The notes: generated by a model from the letters alone, not told the origin. DNA of 64,000 bases from Mariniphaga sp964559175 (GCA_964559175.1 CAZLGT010000025.1:1-64000); one strand, 5' to 3'; positions 17,762-26,126 are shown, counted from the first letter of the stretch. Program-made: numbers and translations.

Positions 17762-18881
17762 GATTGGCTTCGATGCAAAACGGGCATTCCTCAACTCCTC
17801 CGGGCTGGGAAATTACAGCCGGAACACGCTGAATGCGCTTCAACGGTTTTTTCCGGAGAACGAGTATATTTTATTCACACCGGAAATAAAAGACAGGCTT
17901 TTCGGCAATTACAACCGGTTTAAAGTGGTTTCTCCACAAAACCGGATTGCCAAAAAAATGAAATCGCTCTGGCGAAGTCTGTTTTTGGTTCCGCAGTTAA
18001 AAAAGCACGGAGTTGAACTGTTTCACGGGTTGAGCAACGAACTGCCCAAAGGGATTCACAAAAGCGAAATCCCTTCAGTGGTTACCATTCACGACCTGAT
18101 TTTTATGCGCTACCCGGAGTTTTACAAGCCGATCGACCGGAAAATCTATTTTAAAAAGGTGAAATATGCCTGTCATTCAGCCGATAAAATCATCGCTATC
18201 AGCCGGCAAACCAAAAACGATATTGAAACGTTTTTTCATGTTCCAACTGAAAAAGTTGAATTGATTTACCAGCCCGTTTCTCCGGTTTTCTTTGAGAAAC
18301 AGAATGTTGCTGAAATTCGCAAAAAATATCACCTTCCCGAAAAGTTCATCTTGTCGGTGGGCACGCTTGAACCGCGCAAAAATCAGTTAGCATTACTGCA
18401 GGCTCTTCATTCGATGGAAATTAAAGTTCCGGTCGTTTTTGTGGGAAAGCAAACCACTTCGTACATGGCTGGAATTCAAAAGTTTCTCAATGACAACGAA
18501 ATGGAAAGCCAGGTGAAGTTTTTAAGCAATATTTCTGAAGCTGATTTAGCTGCACTTTACCAAACGGCCATTTTTTCGGTTTACATTTCTGTTTTCGAAG
18601 GATTTGGCCTTCCGGTTATCGAATCCATGGCCTGCAGTTGTCCGGTGATTACTTCATCGGTTTCTGTTTTGCCCGAAACGGCAGGCGATGCCGCCGTTTT
18701 ATGCAATCCTGCAAAAGTGGAAGAGATTGCACAAAAGGTTTCTTTGCTTTTGGGAAATGAGCTTTTCAGAAAGGAAATCACCGAAAAAGGCAAACAGCGG
18801 GCAGCCCTGTTTCATCCGGAGAATTATTCCCAAAAATTGATTTCTTTGTACACCGAAATTTTGAACAGAAAACATGCATAA
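17751..18881 (+). CDS. Glycosyltransferase family 4-type protein
   Basis: A 376-residue GT-B glycosyltransferase. The N-terminal acceptor domain contains the SSGLGNYSRNTLNALQ loop. The C-terminal donor domain begins near FILSVGTLEPRKNQL and carries the E-x7-E type motif in FEGFGLPVIESMACSCPVI (about residues 282-300). It transfers a sugar from a nucleotide-sugar to an envelope polysaccharide or lipid acceptor; specificity is unknown. It overlaps tsaC by eight bases. Confidence 0.88.
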   Translation: MQIRIGFDAKRAFLNSSGLGNYSRNTLNALQRFFPENEYILFTPEIKDRLFGNYNRFKVVSPQNRIAKKMKSLWRSLFLVPQLKKHGVELFHGLSNELPKGIHKSEIPSVVTIHDLIFMRYPEFYKPIDRKIYFKKVKYACHSADKIIAISRQTKNDIETFFHVPTEKVELIYQPVSPVFFEKQNVAEIRKKYHLPEKFILSVGTLEPRKNQLALLQALHSMEIKVPVVFVGKQTTSYMAGIQKFLNDNEMESQVKFLSNISEADLAALYQTAIFSVYISVFEGFGLPVIESMACSCPVITSSVSVLPETAGDAAVLCNPAKVEEIAQKVSLLLGNELFRKEITEKGKQRAALFHPENYSQKLISLYTEILNRKHA

Positions 18882-19437
18882 CGACATTAAGAAAGCTGTG
18901 GAAGTTTTGAAAAGCGGAGGAGTAATTTTATACCCAACCGATACCATTTGGGGCATTGGATGCGATGCCACCAATCCGGAAGCTGTTGCCCGTATTTATC
19001 AGATAAAAAAGCGTGAAGACTCCAAAAGCATGCTGGTGTTAATGGAAAATCCGGCTTTGCTGGAACGCTATGTGAATGATGTGCCCGAAATAGCCTGGGA
19101 TTTGGTGGAAATCAGCACCACGCCACTTACGGTAATTTATCCCGGCGCTAAAAATCTGGCAAACAACCTGATTGCCGACGATGGCAGTATCGGAATCCGG
19201 TTCACCAAAGAAGAATTTACTACTAAACTTTTGCAGCGGTTTCGCCGTCCCATCGTTTCTACTTCGGCCAACATCAGCGGCCAAAAATCGCCGGCTTTTT
19301 TCGATGAAATTTCCGAAGATATTAAAAACCAGGTGGACTACATTGTGGAATACAGGCAAGACGACATCAATCCGGCACAACCGTCGGGCATTATGAAACT
19401 CTGGCCCGGTGGCCGGATTGACATTATCCGTAAGTAA
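18874..19437 (+). CDS. tsaC: L-threonylcarbamoyladenylate synthase (Sua5/YrdC)
   Basis: A 187-residue YrdC-fold enzyme that makes threonylcarbamoyl-AMP from threonine, bicarbonate and ATP, the first step of t6A37 tRNA modification. Typical segments are GGVILYPTDTIWGIGCDATN, IKKREDSKSMLVL and the SIGIRFTKEEF/IVSTSANISGQKSP core. It lacks the extra Sua5 C-terminal domain, so it is the short TsaC form. Its end is eight bases from the convergent mscL stop. Confidence 0.93.
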   Translation: MHNDIKKAVEVLKSGGVILYPTDTIWGIGCDATNPEAVARIYQIKKREDSKSMLVLMENPALLERYVNDVPEIAWDLVEISTTPLTVIYPGAKNLANNLIADDGSIGIRFTKEEFTTKLLQRFRRPIVSTSANISGQKSPAFFDEISEDIKNQVDYIVEYRQDDINPAQPSGIMKLWPGGRIDIIRK

Positions 19438-19445
19438 ATTTCAGC

Positions 19446-19883
19446 TTATTTTTTTTCTTTCAGAATATCCCTTATTTCACCCAGCAAAACTTCCTCTTTT
19501 GATGGAGCTGGCGGAGCTGCCGGGGCGGCTTCTTCTTTCCTTTTCATTCTATTATAAGCTTTAATTACCATGAAAATGGCAAAGGCTACAATAATAAAAT
19601 CAAGCACGGTGTTCACAAATGCTCCATACTTAACTGAAACCTCAGCAATAGCCGGAGTAACAATGTCGTCACCCTGCATAACCGCCTCCTGAGCATGTTT
19701 CAGAATAACCCGCATGTTTCCGAAGTCGCGGTTGCCGAGAAGCATGCCAATGGGTGGCATGAGCACATCGTTTACAAATGATGTGATGATTTTACCAAAG
19801 GCGCCGCCAATGATTACGGCAACAGCCAAATCGAGCACATTGCCCTTCATGGCAAAGCTCTTAAATTCTTTTAACATTCCCAT
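19446..19883 (-). CDS. mscL: Large-conductance mechanosensitive channel
   Basis: A 145-residue inner-membrane channel with two transmembrane helices. The N-terminal amphipathic segment and first helix are KEFKSFAMKGNVLDLAVAVIIGG, containing the pore-lining glycines. The loop has VLMPPIGMLLGNRDF, and the second helix is at about residues 80-103. A basic-acidic cytosolic tail follows. It opens under membrane tension as an osmotic safety valve. It has its own transcription unit. Confidence 0.95.
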   Translation of the reverse strand: MGMLKEFKSFAMKGNVLDLAVAVIIGGAFGKIITSFVNDVLMPPIGMLLGNRDFGNMRVILKHAQEAVMQGDDIVTPAIAEVSVKYGAFVNTVLDFIIVAFAIFMVIKAYNRMKRKEEAAPAAPPAPSKEEVLLGEIRDILKEKK

Positions 19884-20004
19884 AATAAGTGATTTAAGTT
19901 AAAACTAATTTTGTTTCCATCTGGTCAGCAAGATGTTGATTCTGGCCTGTACGGAAAACCATGGGAAATTTAAAGAATTTAATTTACATAAAGGAGAAAT
20001 TTTT

Positions 20005-20712
20005 TCAGAGTTTTTTTACCCTGCCTGAACCTGCAACCGAGGTGTCAATTTGTGGATTTCCCTTATACATAACATTTCCTGAGCCGGATACCCTTGCCTT
20101 TAAATAATCAGCGGCGTGTACCATGCAACTTCCTGAACCGGCAATTTTTGCATTTACGTTTTTGGCTTCAAAATTTTCTGCTTTTACATTGCCCGAACCT
20201 GAGAGGGCAACATCCAGTTCATCGGCCACGCCACCTTTGCCAATCAGTATATTTCCTGACCCAGAAACAGCAGCTTTCACCCGCTCGGCATCCAGGTTTT
20301 TCAGCGAAATATCGCCACTGCCGCTTACCGCTAAATCCAGAATGCGCGATTTTATTTTACTGTCGGCTACAATGTCGCCCGAACCTGACACTGACAAGGC
20401 ATTGATTTCCGGCACGGTAATGTAAATATCAACACGTCCCGGATTAAACGACCGCCTGAAAATGTTGTTGCTTTTAAACCGGATAATTAACGTGCGGCCC
20501 TTTACTTCAGTGATTATTTCCTCCAGTGTGGAAGGTTTTGCTTCCACCCGGACACTTTGCCGGTTTCCCTGTTCCAGATGAACTTTGCCTGAAATACGCA
20601 ACGATATTTCTGAAAAGGAAGAAACTTCCCGGTCTTCCCGCTCGGCAAAAGCGGTATTTGAAAACAGAAATCCAAGAATGAAAAGTGAAAGAAAAAATTG
20701 TTTTGTCTTCAT
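20005..20712 (-). CDS. Head-GIN domain (DUF2807) secreted protein
   Basis: A 235-residue protein with a signal peptide (about residues 1-23, ending NTAFA). The rest is a repetitive right-handed beta structure with recurring SGSGDI / SGSGNI / GSGSC turns about every 20 residues, the hallmark of DUF2807 (putative auto-transporter adhesin head GIN). The location is periplasmic or surface, and the function is unknown. It is monocistronic. Confidence 0.88.
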   Translation of the reverse strand: MKTKQFFLSLFILGFLFSNTAFAEREDREVSSFSEISLRISGKVHLEQGNRQSVRVEAKPSTLEEIITEVKGRTLIIRFKSNNIFRRSFNPGRVDIYITVPEINALSVSGSGDIVADSKIKSRILDLAVSGSGDISLKNLDAERVKAAVSGSGNILIGKGGVADELDVALSGSGNVKAENFEAKNVNAKIAGSGSCMVHAADYLKARVSGSGNVMYKGNPQIDTSVAGSGRVKKL

Positions 20713-20820
20713 GGTTATTGTTTTAATCGATTTTGAATTGCAATGTAGTAAGGACGTACAAAATAGCTGAAAGTTGCACCATTCGTAAAAAAATTTATTT
20801 TTATTTCAATTTTCTCAGTT

Positions 20821-20898
20821 ATGAAAAACCAATTCGTATTCAAACACGAGATTTTTATTCCGATTATTGCTGCTGTTTTATTTTTTTTACGCGATTAA
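20821..20898 (+). CDS. Possible 25-residue membrane microprotein
   Basis: An ATG-started frame encodes a short basic N-terminus then a hydrophobic run (IFIPIIAAVLFFL) and ends RD-stop. Its stop overlaps the 3' end of convergent rimM by four bases. It lies in the 182-base gap between the head-GIN gene and rimM. No promoter or family supports it, so it may be chance. Confidence 0.22.
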   Translation: MKNQFVFKHEIFIPIIAAVLFFLRD

Positions 20899-21422
20899 TC
20901 CATCAATCCTTCCGGCAATCGTAGCTGAATAATTTTCAGACCTTGATCCAGTTTTAGCAGAAAATCTTCGTTAAACGGAACCAGAATTTCTCCGCCTTCT
21001 GCATCTACCGTAAAAACAATGTTTCCCGAGTAATCATCAACTGCTGAAATTTCGCCCAATTCTTTCCCCTTTTCGTCCAGTAACCGAAAATGCAAAAACT
21101 GCGAAGTTCCAGCTTCTTCAGGTTCATCTACAATTTCATAGTTGAAAAGATAGACCGGGCTACCCACCAGCCGGCGGGCATATTTTTCAGTATCCACCCA
21201 GTCGAACGTTACCAGCGCTGTTTTGGCCGACTTAAACCGGAGTCCGTCTTCGGCCACAAAAAATGGCACCAGCAGCCCGTCAATTTCCAGGAAAAACCGT
21301 TCGGTCTCAACAACCGACTCTTCAAACTCAGGTTCATACTCCAGCACCAGTTCGCCATGCACCCCGTGGGTTTTGCGAATGAAGCCAATCCTTTGGCAAT
21401 CCGATTTTGGTATTGTTTCCAT
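20895..21422 (-). CDS. rimM: Ribosome maturation factor RimM
   Basis: A 175-residue 30S assembly factor that binds S19 and helps mature the 3' domain of 16S rRNA. The N-terminal domain has RIGFIRKTHGVHGEL, and the C-terminal PRC-barrel has the usual NIVFTVDAEGGEILVPF and the terminal LRLPEGL. The start at 21422 (METIPKSDCQRIG) is chosen because the upstream 12 residues overlap a terminator and a TATATTTG -7 box (21436-21429). It follows rpsP, but trmD and rplS, its usual neighbours, are absent. Confidence 0.92.
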   Translation of the reverse strand: METIPKSDCQRIGFIRKTHGVHGELVLEYEPEFEESVVETERFFLEIDGLLVPFFVAEDGLRFKSAKTALVTFDWVDTEKYARRLVGSPVYLFNYEIVDEPEEAGTSQFLHFRLLDEKGKELGEISAVDDYSGNIVFTVDAEGGEILVPFNEDFLLKLDQGLKIIQLRLPEGLMD

Positions 21423-21458
21423 TAGTTGCAAATATACGCAAATCAGGGTTCTGTGCAT

Positions 21459-21493
21459 AAAAAAACCACCTGCCTAAAAAGCACGTGGTTTTT
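21459..21493 (-). terminator. Terminator between rpsP and rimM
   Basis: On the minus strand an A-rich arm with AACCAC-G-TGC (from 21490) pairs with GCA-G-GTGGTT, with one mismatch, and is followed by T7. It would stop rpsP transcripts; rimM has its own -7 box just downstream. Confidence 0.78.
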
Positions 21494-21515
21494 ATTTCGT
21501 GTGAAAAACTTCTGA

Positions 21516-22319
21516 TTATGATTCAGCGCCCTTTTCTTTTGGTGCTTCTTCGCTTTCATCTGGTTTTTCTTCAGCGGCCGGAGCCTCCTCAGCTTTTTCT
21601 GCAACCGGTTCTTCAGCAGCTTTTTCTTTAGCCGGAGTTTCGGCTTTCTCTTCAGCAACAGTTGCTTCGGTAGTTTTCTCAGGAGCTGGCGCTTCTTCGG
21701 TAACTTCTTTTGCAGCCTCTTCAGTTTCGGCAGCTTTTTCTTCAACCGGAGCTTCTGTTTTTTCTTCTGCAACCGGGGTTTCAGCTACTTCTTCGGCCGG
21801 AGCTACTTCAGTAACTTCTTCTTCTGCCGGTGCAGCAGCAGCTTTTGCTTCAGCCGCCAGTTCAGCATTTCTGGCAGCAATTGCCGCTTCTTTTGCTTCC
21901 CTCAGTTTGGCTTCAGCATCCATCTGTTTTTTAACGGCTGCACTCTCTTCCCCGGCCAGGCGTTCGCGTTTGGCCTGAATCTGGGCTTCTTTTTCAGTTA
22001 GCCATTTTTCCAGTTTGCGTTCAGCTTCTTCTTCGCTGAAAGCTCCTTTTTTCACTCCACCCATCAGGTGTTTTTTGTAGAGCACACCTTTGTAAGACAA
22101 AATTGCCTTCACGGTGTCGGTAGGTTGGGCGCCTTTTACAAGCCAGTCGTAAGCTTTGTCAAAATCGAGATCTATCGTAGCAGGATTCGTATTCGGATTA
22201 TACGTGCCAATCCGTTCAATGTACCTGCCATCTCGTGGCGCCCTGCTATCTGCTACCACAATGTGGTAGTAAGCATAACGTTTGCGGCCGTGCCGCGCTA
22301 ATCTCATTTTTGCTGGCAT
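21516..22319 (-). CDS. rpsP: 30S ribosomal protein S16 with long acidic/alanine-rich tail
   Basis: A 267-residue protein. The S16 core occupies about residues 1-85: MRLARHGRKRYAYYHIVVAD, RDGRYIERIGTYNPNT, then AYDWLVKGAQPTDTVKAIL. A charged helix (about 95-155) follows, and then over 110 residues made almost only of Glu, Ala, Lys, Pro, Thr and Val. Free-standing S16 is usually about 80-90 residues; long tails are known in Bacteroidota. The start at 22319 is the canonical MPAKMR; the frame continues upstream by chance. A TATCTTTG -7 box lies at 22360-22353. Confidence 0.93.
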   Translation of the reverse strand: MPAKMRLARHGRKRYAYYHIVVADSRAPRDGRYIERIGTYNPNTNPATIDLDFDKAYDWLVKGAQPTDTVKAILSYKGVLYKKHLMGGVKKGAFSEEEAERKLEKWLTEKEAQIQAKRERLAGEESAAVKKQMDAEAKLREAKEAAIAARNAELAAEAKAAAAPAEEEVTEVAPAEEVAETPVAEEKTEAPVEEKAAETEEAAKEVTEEAPAPEKTTEATVAEEKAETPAKEKAAEEPVAEKAEEAPAAEEKPDESEEAPKEKGAES

Positions 22320-22670
22320 AATTCTAAAATTATTTTTTTGAAAATGTGGGCGCAAAGATAGTATAAAATTCTGTTTACGAAACCCATTACAGCTTTTTTC
22401 GTCCCAGTGTAACGTTGAGGTAATTATTGCGACATCCATTAATTATATGGCCGTTTATTTCTGTAACAACCGATTGTTTACTGCCCATTATAAAACTATT
22501 TTCAGGAATCGAAACAATGCTGTCTTGAGTTGATGCCATTTTTTAAGGGCTTCTTTTTCTTTCTGGTTTTTATTTTTATCGTCTAATTCGGATAAGGTTC
22601 TTCTTATTCTTTTTAAAATAGTGACGTAAAAAAAATGTTGCAGATCCTAAATAATTGATTGCTTAAAACT
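22320..22670. other. Intergenic region upstream of rpsP
   Basis: About 350 bases contain the rpsP 5' region (-7 box TATCTTTG at 22360-22353 on the minus strand) and no convincing gene. Two overlapping minus-strand frames of about 50 codons lie between 22390 and 22665; one (ending near 22480) includes a lysine/glutamate-rich run such as LSELDDKNKNQKEKEALKKW. They could be decayed coding remnants, but no family is recognised. Confidence 0.4.
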
Positions 22671-22704
22671 AAAAAAGGAGAGCTGAATTTACAACTCTCC
22701 TTTT
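22671..22704. terminator. Terminator after initiator tRNA
   Basis: AAAAGGAGAG (22673-22682) pairs perfectly with CTCTCCTTTT (22695-22704) around a 12-base loop. On the minus strand it follows the tRNA CCA end by two bases and ends in a T6 run. Confidence 0.85.
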
Positions 22705-22706
22705 GC

Positions 22707-22782
<76 letters not shown>

Positions 22783-22824
22783 ATATATTTTTAATATTTT
22801 ATTTCAAAAGAACTTAATAACTGT

Positions 22825-22908
22825 GGCAGGTCTTGAACCTCTGTCCGGCATCTACCGGACATGAGCCCAACGAGCTACTCCCGATAGCTATCGGGACTCC
22901 ACCCCGCA
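22825..22908 (-). pseudogene. Degenerate tRNA-fMet copy with two palindromic replacements
   Basis: Directly upstream of the intact tRNA lies a second copy. It shares the 5' leader, acceptor 5' half and D-stem start (22 bases identical), the stretch from the D-loop end through the CAT anticodon (18 bases identical), and most of the T-arm (one mismatch in 15). The D-loop bases CAGTTG are replaced by the 18-base perfect palindrome TCCCGATAGCTATCGGGA (22879-22896). The 3' anticodon stem and variable loop are replaced by a 7-bp stem-loop (22842-22861). The 3' acceptor strand and CCA are absent, so it cannot fold as a tRNA. Confidence 0.85.
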
Positions 22909-22952
22909 ATATATTTTTATAGTAGTCTCACTATTTTCTCAGAACGCGGGTG

Positions 22953-22983
22953 CAAATATAATTACTTTTTACAAACGCACAAA
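22953..22983 (-). promoter_or_regulatory. Promoter of the tRNA-fMet unit
   Basis: On the minus strand, TTTG at 22983-22980, a 19-base spacer, and a perfect TATATTTG at 22960-22953. It lies upstream of the degenerate copy, so the damaged copy and the intact tRNA would be transcribed together up to the terminator at 22671-22704. Confidence 0.65.
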
Positions 22984-23043
22984 ATTTGCAGAAATATTCC
23001 GCAAAGCCTTAACCTATAAATCATGATTGCGGATATAAGGGGG

Positions 23044-23682
23044 TCACTTTAAATCCGAAAGTCTCAGCTCAGCTAAAAACCGACTGAGTTTTTCCATGTT
23101 TTTTACTCCCGGTTCATCTTCAAAACCGCTGTTCAGGTCAATTCCGAAAAGCTGCCGATATTCCATTTTTCTTATTGCTACTGCATCATCCGGTCCAATG
23201 CCGCCGCTTAAAAAGAAAGGAACTTTTCCGTTGTATTTTTCCAGGATTTTCCAGTTGAATTTTTTCCCGGAACCTCCCGGCAAATTCGTTTTTGTGTCGA
23301 ACAGAAAATAATCGACACTTTTTTCATAATCCTTCAACGAACCAAAATCAAAATCTTCATTCAGGTTGAAAGCCTTTATCACTTTCAATCCCTGTTTTTT
23401 CAACAAATGGCAGGTTTTCGGATTTTCCTTTCCATGTAACTGTACGTAATCAAATCCAAGGTTTTTAGTCAACCCCAGGATTTCAAAAGCGTTTTCATCC
23501 ACAAAAACCGCCACTTTGGTTTTGGCTGAATGGAAAAGTCCCGGTTCAGTATTTACCCCCACAAACCGTTTCGATTTTGGGTAAAATATAAATCCCAGAA
23601 AATCCACCGGCAGTTTTTCCACGGCTTCGCGATTTGCGGTGTATTTCATTCCACAAACTTTTATTTTCAGATTTTTTGTCAT
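23044..23682 (-). CDS. trpF: Phosphoribosylanthranilate isomerase
   Basis: A 212-residue TIM barrel that isomerises N-(5'-phosphoribosyl)anthranilate to CdRP in tryptophan synthesis. The catalytic Cys/Asp pair is visible as KVCGMKY (Cys at about residue 10) and FLFDTKTNLPGGSGKKFNW (Asp near 130). The phosphate-binding segments FLSGGIGPDD and FGIDLNSGFEDEPGVKN lie near the end. It overlaps trpC by four bases and is the last gene of the operon. trpB and trpA do not follow; a tRNA unit does. Confidence 0.93.
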   Translation of the reverse strand: MTKNLKIKVCGMKYTANREAVEKLPVDFLGFIFYPKSKRFVGVNTEPGLFHSAKTKVAVFVDENAFEILGLTKNLGFDYVQLHGKENPKTCHLLKKQGLKVIKAFNLNEDFDFGSLKDYEKSVDYFLFDTKTNLPGGSGKKFNWKILEKYNGKVPFFLSGGIGPDDAVAIRKMEYRQLFGIDLNSGFEDEPGVKNMEKLSRFLAELRLSDLK

Positions 23683-24461
23683 AATTCCGAAATCAATTTT
23701 TTACAGGCCTCACCCGGGTTTTTCGTTTTCATAAATGTTTCACCAATCAGAAATCCTTTAAACCCGCTTTTTCTTAAATAGTGAATGGTTTCTGCACCGG
23801 TGAGTCCGCTTTCCGAAATTTTCACAAACTTTTCGGGAATAAACTTTGCCAGTTTCACCGACGTTTCCACATCCACTTCAAAAGTCTTTAGGTTGCGGTT
23901 GTTCACGCCCACCAGGTCAACAAAATCATTTACCATTTTCAACTCTTCGGCGTTGTGAACTTCCATCAGTACTTCCATGCCTAGACTTTTGGCTTTTTTA
24001 GCCAGTGCTTCAGCCTGTTCTTCTTCCAGACAGGCTGCAATGAGCAGAATCACATCGGCGCCAAACGCTTTTGCTTCCACAATCTGGTAAGTGTCAATTA
24101 TAAAATCTTTCCGGAGAATGGGAATTTCGGGATTGACTTCACGCGCCTTGCCCAGGCTGGCCAGTGTTCCGCCAAAATATTCGTAATCGGTTAAAACGGA
24201 CAATCCTGCTGCTTCGGCTTCTGCATAACCTTTTGTTACTTCTTCCACTTTCACCCCAAAGTTGATTTCCCCTTTCGATGGTGACTTTTGTTTAAACTCG
24301 GCAATAATTCCGGAAGAATTGTGTTTCAGCAAAGCTGTTTTTAGCGAATTGCATTTCCGTTGGTAACCCGGATATTTTTTGAGTGTCGCCACAGGAACCA
24401 CTTTTTTCTGCCGGACAACTTCGCCCTTTTTGGTTTCTACTATTTTTTCGAGAATGTTCAT
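23679..24461 (-). CDS. trpC: Indole-3-glycerol phosphate synthase
   Basis: A 260-residue TIM barrel that closes the indole ring from CdRP. The motif IIAEFKQKSPSKGEIN contains the catalytic Lys near residue 57. Other landmarks are ILRKDFIIDTYQI (catalytic Lys), LMEVHNAEEL, VGVNNRNLKTFEVD and KISESGLTGAETI. A hairpin (24475-24503) lies between its start and the trpD stop. Confidence 0.95.
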   Translation of the reverse strand: MNILEKIVETKKGEVVRQKKVVPVATLKKYPGYQRKCNSLKTALLKHNSSGIIAEFKQKSPSKGEINFGVKVEEVTKGYAEAEAAGLSVLTDYEYFGGTLASLGKAREVNPEIPILRKDFIIDTYQIVEAKAFGADVILLIAACLEEEQAEALAKKAKSLGMEVLMEVHNAEELKMVNDFVDLVGVNNRNLKTFEVDVETSVKLAKFIPEKFVKISESGLTGAETIHYLRKSGFKGFLIGETFMKTKNPGEACKKLISEL

Positions 24462-24474
24462 ACCACTGTTTTAT

Positions 24475-24503
24475 GCGCTAAGCGGTTCCAAACCGCTAAG
24501 CGC
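24475..24503. other. Intercistronic stem-loop between trpD and trpC
   Basis: GCGCTAAGCGGTT (24475-24487) pairs with AACCGCTAAGCGC (24491-24503) with one A-A mismatch around a tight loop. It has no T run on either strand, so it is more likely an mRNA-stabilising or processing element, or a short repeat, than a terminator. Confidence 0.65.
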
Positions 24504-24506
24504 GTG

Positions 24507-25496
24507 TTATAATGTTGTTACTGCTTTCAGTTTTTGCAACGCTTTCCCGCTTTTCAGCGATTCACCCGCCATATCCACACATTCCGGTAAACTTTTTTCA
24601 GCATAAATCAGATTTAATCCGACCGCAGCATTTGCTATCACCACATTGTTTTGTTCTGGCGAACCTTTTCCTTTTAAAATATCCATAAATATTCGTGCGG
24701 CTTCTTCAATGGAGTCGCCGCCATAAATAGTTTTGGGATGAATTTTTTCAAACCCAAAATCAGACGGCGAAAAATATCCTTCTTTTTCATTCTGTGCAAA
24801 ACGGGTTGAATCGGTCAGCGAAACCTCGTCGTACCCGTCGTTGCTGTTGATAACCGTAAAATTTACATCCAGCGTTTCGTACACATTTCTGTAGTGGTTG
24901 AAATTTTCAGTATTGTTTACGCCCAGCACCTGGTATTTTGGCAGTGACGGATTAACCATCGGGCCCAGAATATTGAAAAAAGTCTGCACTTTCAGCGCAC
25001 GGCGCACCGGCGCAATGTACTTCATGGCCGGGTGAAAAAGCGGCGCGTGCATAAAGCAGAAGTTGCTTTTGTCCAAATCGTTTTTCAGTTTGGCCAGGTC
25101 GTTGCTGAATTTGTAACCCATGAGTTCCAGAAGGTTGGACGAACCGCTGGTTGACGAAACAGCATAGTTGCCGTGTTTGGCCACATTCACTCCGGCGCCG
25201 GCAATGATAAAGCAGGCCAGCGTGGAAATGTTGAACGTGTTTTTTCCGTCGCCGCCAGTCCCAACCACATCAATGGCTTCGTAATTCGAAAGGTCTGTTA
25301 CCAGGCACAACTCAGCCATGGCATCGCGAAATCCGGCCAGCTCATCCGAGGTGATTGGCCGCATTTTAAAAACAGTTAGAAACGAGGCAAATTCCACTTC
25401 ACTGTGCATCCCTTTTCCCACTTCAAGCAAACTTTTTTTGGCATCGACGCGGGAAAGCGTGTTTCCTTCAAACAGATATTGTAATGTTTCTTTCAT
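24507..25496 (-). CDS. trpD: Anthranilate phosphoribosyltransferase
   Basis: A 329-residue enzyme that joins anthranilate to PRPP. The PRPP-binding motif VGTGGDGKNTFNIST lies near residues 80-94, and KHGNYAVSSTSGSSNLLE follows. The C-terminal half has the HPKTIYGGDSIEEAARIF segment and the final AGESLKSGKALQKL helix. It has no fused TrpG domain. It is 45 bases downstream of trpG. Confidence 0.95.
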   Translation of the reverse strand: MKETLQYLFEGNTLSRVDAKKSLLEVGKGMHSEVEFASFLTVFKMRPITSDELAGFRDAMAELCLVTDLSNYEAIDVVGTGGDGKNTFNISTLACFIIAGAGVNVAKHGNYAVSSTSGSSNLLELMGYKFSNDLAKLKNDLDKSNFCFMHAPLFHPAMKYIAPVRRALKVQTFFNILGPMVNPSLPKYQVLGVNNTENFNHYRNVYETLDVNFTVINSNDGYDEVSLTDSTRFAQNEKEGYFSPSDFGFEKIHPKTIYGGDSIEEAARIFMDILKGKGSPEQNNVVIANAAVGLNLIYAEKSLPECVDMAGESLKSGKALQKLKAVTTL

Positions 25497-25541
25497 TATA
25501 TTTTGTTCTTTTAATTGTCTAAAAGTCTTGTGTCTAAAAAT

Positions 25542-26126
25542 CTAATCATCTTTTTTTAGCCAGTTTTCAATCATTTTTTCTCCCAGCGGTGTTAAAACCG
25601 ACTCGGGATGAAACTGAACCCCTTCCACATCGAACGATTTATGTTTCATCGACATAATCATTCCTTCGTTGTCGAAGCTTGTGATTTCGAAGCATTCAGG
25701 AAGATTTTCCTTTTCCACAATCCAGGAATGATAGCGTCCCACATCAAACAATTCAGGCAACCCGTTAAAAAGAACAGAGTAGCTTGCAGTTCGTTTAACA
25801 GGCGTGGCCATTCCGTGAATCACGCGGTTCATGTTTCGTAATGTTCCGCCAAAAGCTTCGCCAATGGCCTGGTGGCCCAAACAAACACCCAGCATACTTT
25901 TTCCAGGAGCATAAGTTTTAATAATCTCCAAAAGCAATCCCGATTCATTCGGCAGTCCGGGACCCGGAGAAAGCACAATTTTGTCATACTTTTCAATTTC
26001 GCCCAGTGCAATTTCATCGTTGCGAAACACATCCACAGGCAAACCCGAAATTTTTTTGATGGCATGCACCAGGTTGTAGGTGAACGAATCGTAATTATCT
26101 ATAACCAGTATTTTCATTTTTCCCAT
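25542..26126 (-). CDS. trpG: Anthranilate synthase component II (glutamine amidotransferase)
   Basis: A 194-residue class I glutamine amidotransferase that supplies ammonia to TrpE. The N-terminus ILVIDNYDSFTYNLVH is typical. The nucleophile Cys is in MLGVCLGHQAIGEAFGG (about residue 82), and the His-Glu pair is in VQFHPESVLTP near residues 172-174. Start codons at 26126 (MGKMK) or three codons later are both possible. It may also serve aminodeoxychorismate synthase if no separate PabA exists. Confidence 0.93.
   Translation of the reverse strand: MGKMKILVIDNYDSFTYNLVHAIKKISGLPVDVFRNDEIALGEIEKYDKIVLSPGPGLPNESGLLLEIIKTYAPGKSMLGVCLGHQAIGEAFGGTLRNMNRVIHGMATPVKRTASYSVLFNGLPELFDVGRYHSWIVEKENLPECFEITSFDNEGMIMSMKHKSFDVEGVQFHPESVLTPLGEKMIENWLKKDD

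Noticed and set aside
21443..21772. 109-codon Lys/Leu-rich minus-strand frame overlapping the S16 tail
   Set aside because: It is the shifted reading of the repetitive Glu/Ala codons of rpsP and has no independent start signals.
22320..22439. Upstream extension of the S16 frame by 40 residues
   Set aside because: The rpsP -7 box and the canonical MPAKMR start at 22319 show the extra frame is chance.
22390..22665. Two overlapping minus-strand frames of about 50 codons upstream of rpsP
   Set aside because: Some protein-like composition, but no start signal, no family and they overlap each other; kept only as a possible remnant.
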